Origin: Nitrosomonadales bacterium
GTDB taxonomy: Bacteria > Pseudomonadota > Gammaproteobacteria > Burkholderiales > Nitrosomonadaceae
Length of the DNA: 25,585 bases
Direction: 5' to 3'
Assembly (NCBI GenBank): GCA_004525885.1
Contig: SPBV01000002.1
Span: 1-25,585, forward strand
Under the pieces are notes generated by a model. It was not told the origin of the DNA. It searched no databases and was given only the letters and a program-made list of their open reading frames with translations. The position numbers were made by a program, and so were the translations under genes. Positions 24,743 to 25,585 of this stretch are shown one piece after another (the stretch's first letter is position 1; the number at the start of each line of letters is the position of its first letter).

Positions 24743-25539
24743 ATGGGAATGTGTATGAGGCACTGGATGCGGCTGTTGGCGTTTGTAATCTTTTCAGTGG
24801 TTATAGTGTTGGTTGCAGTGATTATGTCGCCGATTTCGCAGCCGATTGAATATCATCAATTTGTAGATCGGCTTATTTATTTTGGTATTCCAAATTTTTT
24901 CAATGTTGTTACCAATACATTTATCTTTCTTTCTGGATTAGCTGGCTTGGTATTCCTTCTGTGTCTACGAAAATTTCATATCCATAAAGCGTTTATTAAA
25001 CCCCCGGAACGATGGCCCTATTTTATTCTATTCCTAAGTGTGATAATGGTGAGCCTTACCTCAAGTTACTATCATTTAGCACCAGACAACGCTCGGTTAG
25101 TTTGGGACAGGCTAGCAATAGCGATTGGAATTATGACGCTACTTGCAATCGTATTGATTGAACGTGTCAGTGTAGATGTTGGCCTCATCCTGTTACCTTT
25201 TCTGATCGCATTCGGAGTGGGAAGTGTAATATTCTGGTCTTGGAGTGAACAATATGGTTCGGGAAATCTGAATTTTTATATCATTGTGCAATTTTACTCG
25301 ATTCTGGTTATTATTTTACTTGGAAAATTTTTCCCATCCAGGTATACCAGAGGAGCTGACATGTATGTGGTCATAATGTTTTATGCTTTTGCTAAGCTGG
25401 CAGAAACAGCAGATCGTGAAATTTATAGTTTAGGGTAGGTGATAAGTGGACATTCAGTTAAAACTTACTTGTCGGGTTAGCAGTCTTCTGGATCTTACAT
25501 ATGCTACAAAAACGCAGACCATTATTAAGAAAGATATAG
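24743..25539 (+). pseudogene. Ceramidase-like (CREST family) membrane protein, broken 3' end
   Basis: The open part (24743-25438) gives 231 residues with about seven hydrophobic segments. S107, H111 and D122 in SSYYHLAPDNARLVWDRL sit where alkaline ceramidases hold a metal site. The frame stops at TAG (25436-25438) after AETADREIYSLG. Past the stop the same frame reads VISGHSVKTYLSG, the family's C-terminal SGHxxKH block, but the second histidine is threonine. A further shift at about 25477 then gives LAVFWILHMLQKRRPLLRKI and a stop at 25537-25539. So the gene looks like a decayed full-length member. A shorter start at 24755 is possible. Substrate is unknown; bacterial members may not act on ceramide. 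Confidence 0.65.
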
Positions 25540-25585
25540 TGATCTTCTCTCAATATATTTCTTTTATTGTGAATATTAAAGGATG
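25540..25585. other. Right edge, possible start of a next gene
   Basis: The last bases read AAAGGATG, which could be a ribosome-binding site and a start codon of the next gene. Too little is visible to say more. Confidence 0.2.

Noticed and set aside
1..25585. CRISPR array, rRNA or complete tRNA
   Set aside because: No regularly spaced repeats and no full tRNA or rRNA sequence were seen on reading the window.

Overview
The window looks like a betaproteobacterial chromosome, most plausibly a Nitrosomonas-type ammonia oxidiser or a close relative. That guess rests on moderate-to-low GC, the pilS-pilR-ampD and accA-tilS-radA gene orders, and an N-type ATPase operon beside stress genes. It comes from gene content and family recognition, not from a marker gene, so the genus is a weak call.

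Two halves can be seen. Positions 1 to about 14,400 form an accessory region. It opens with the tail of an IS30-family transposase (1-113). Then come a VIT-type membrane transporter (402-1097), a DUF2934 gene that may be frameshifted (1692-1922), a small PLAT-like protein (1999-2472), a DUF1269 membrane protein (2642-3151), a convergent universal stress protein gene broken by one stop codon (3161-3619), a P1B-type copper ATPase (3776-5980), a transaldolase remnant (5994-6188), and a two-helix ion channel with an unusual filter (6306-6797). A complete nine-gene N-ATPase operon follows, atpDCQRBEFAG (7195-13909). After it lies a second, decayed copy of the DUF1269/usp junction (about 14,110-14,406), in the same orientation as the first and about 11 kb away. 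The region therefore carries several broken genes, a duplicated stress module and a mobile-element trace.

From about 14,400 to the end the content is mostly housekeeping. There is an unknown membrane protein on the minus strand (14426-15043), the pilS-pilR two-component pair (15374-18410), ampD for peptidoglycan recycling (18476-19024), a convergent YbiT-type ABC-F ATPase (19139-20743), and the accA-tilS-radA run (21031-24709). The last gene is a ceramidase-like (CREST family) membrane protein whose 3' end is broken by an amber stop and a frameshift (24743-25539).

The N-ATPase is the functional centre of the accessory half. Its genes overlap or nearly touch, there is no separate delta gene, and the b subunit carries a delta-like C-terminal domain. 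Its c subunit has a carboxylate in each helix (E30 and E63), so the coupling ion, Na+ or H+, cannot be settled by the ESTAIY motif alone. With the metal transporters, ion channel and stress proteins it suggests an ion-homeostasis and stress island, but I see no clear, wholly new multi-gene system. The best leads are the odd channel filter, the two-carboxylate rotor, the duplicated DUF1269/usp module and the decayed ceramidase-like gene.
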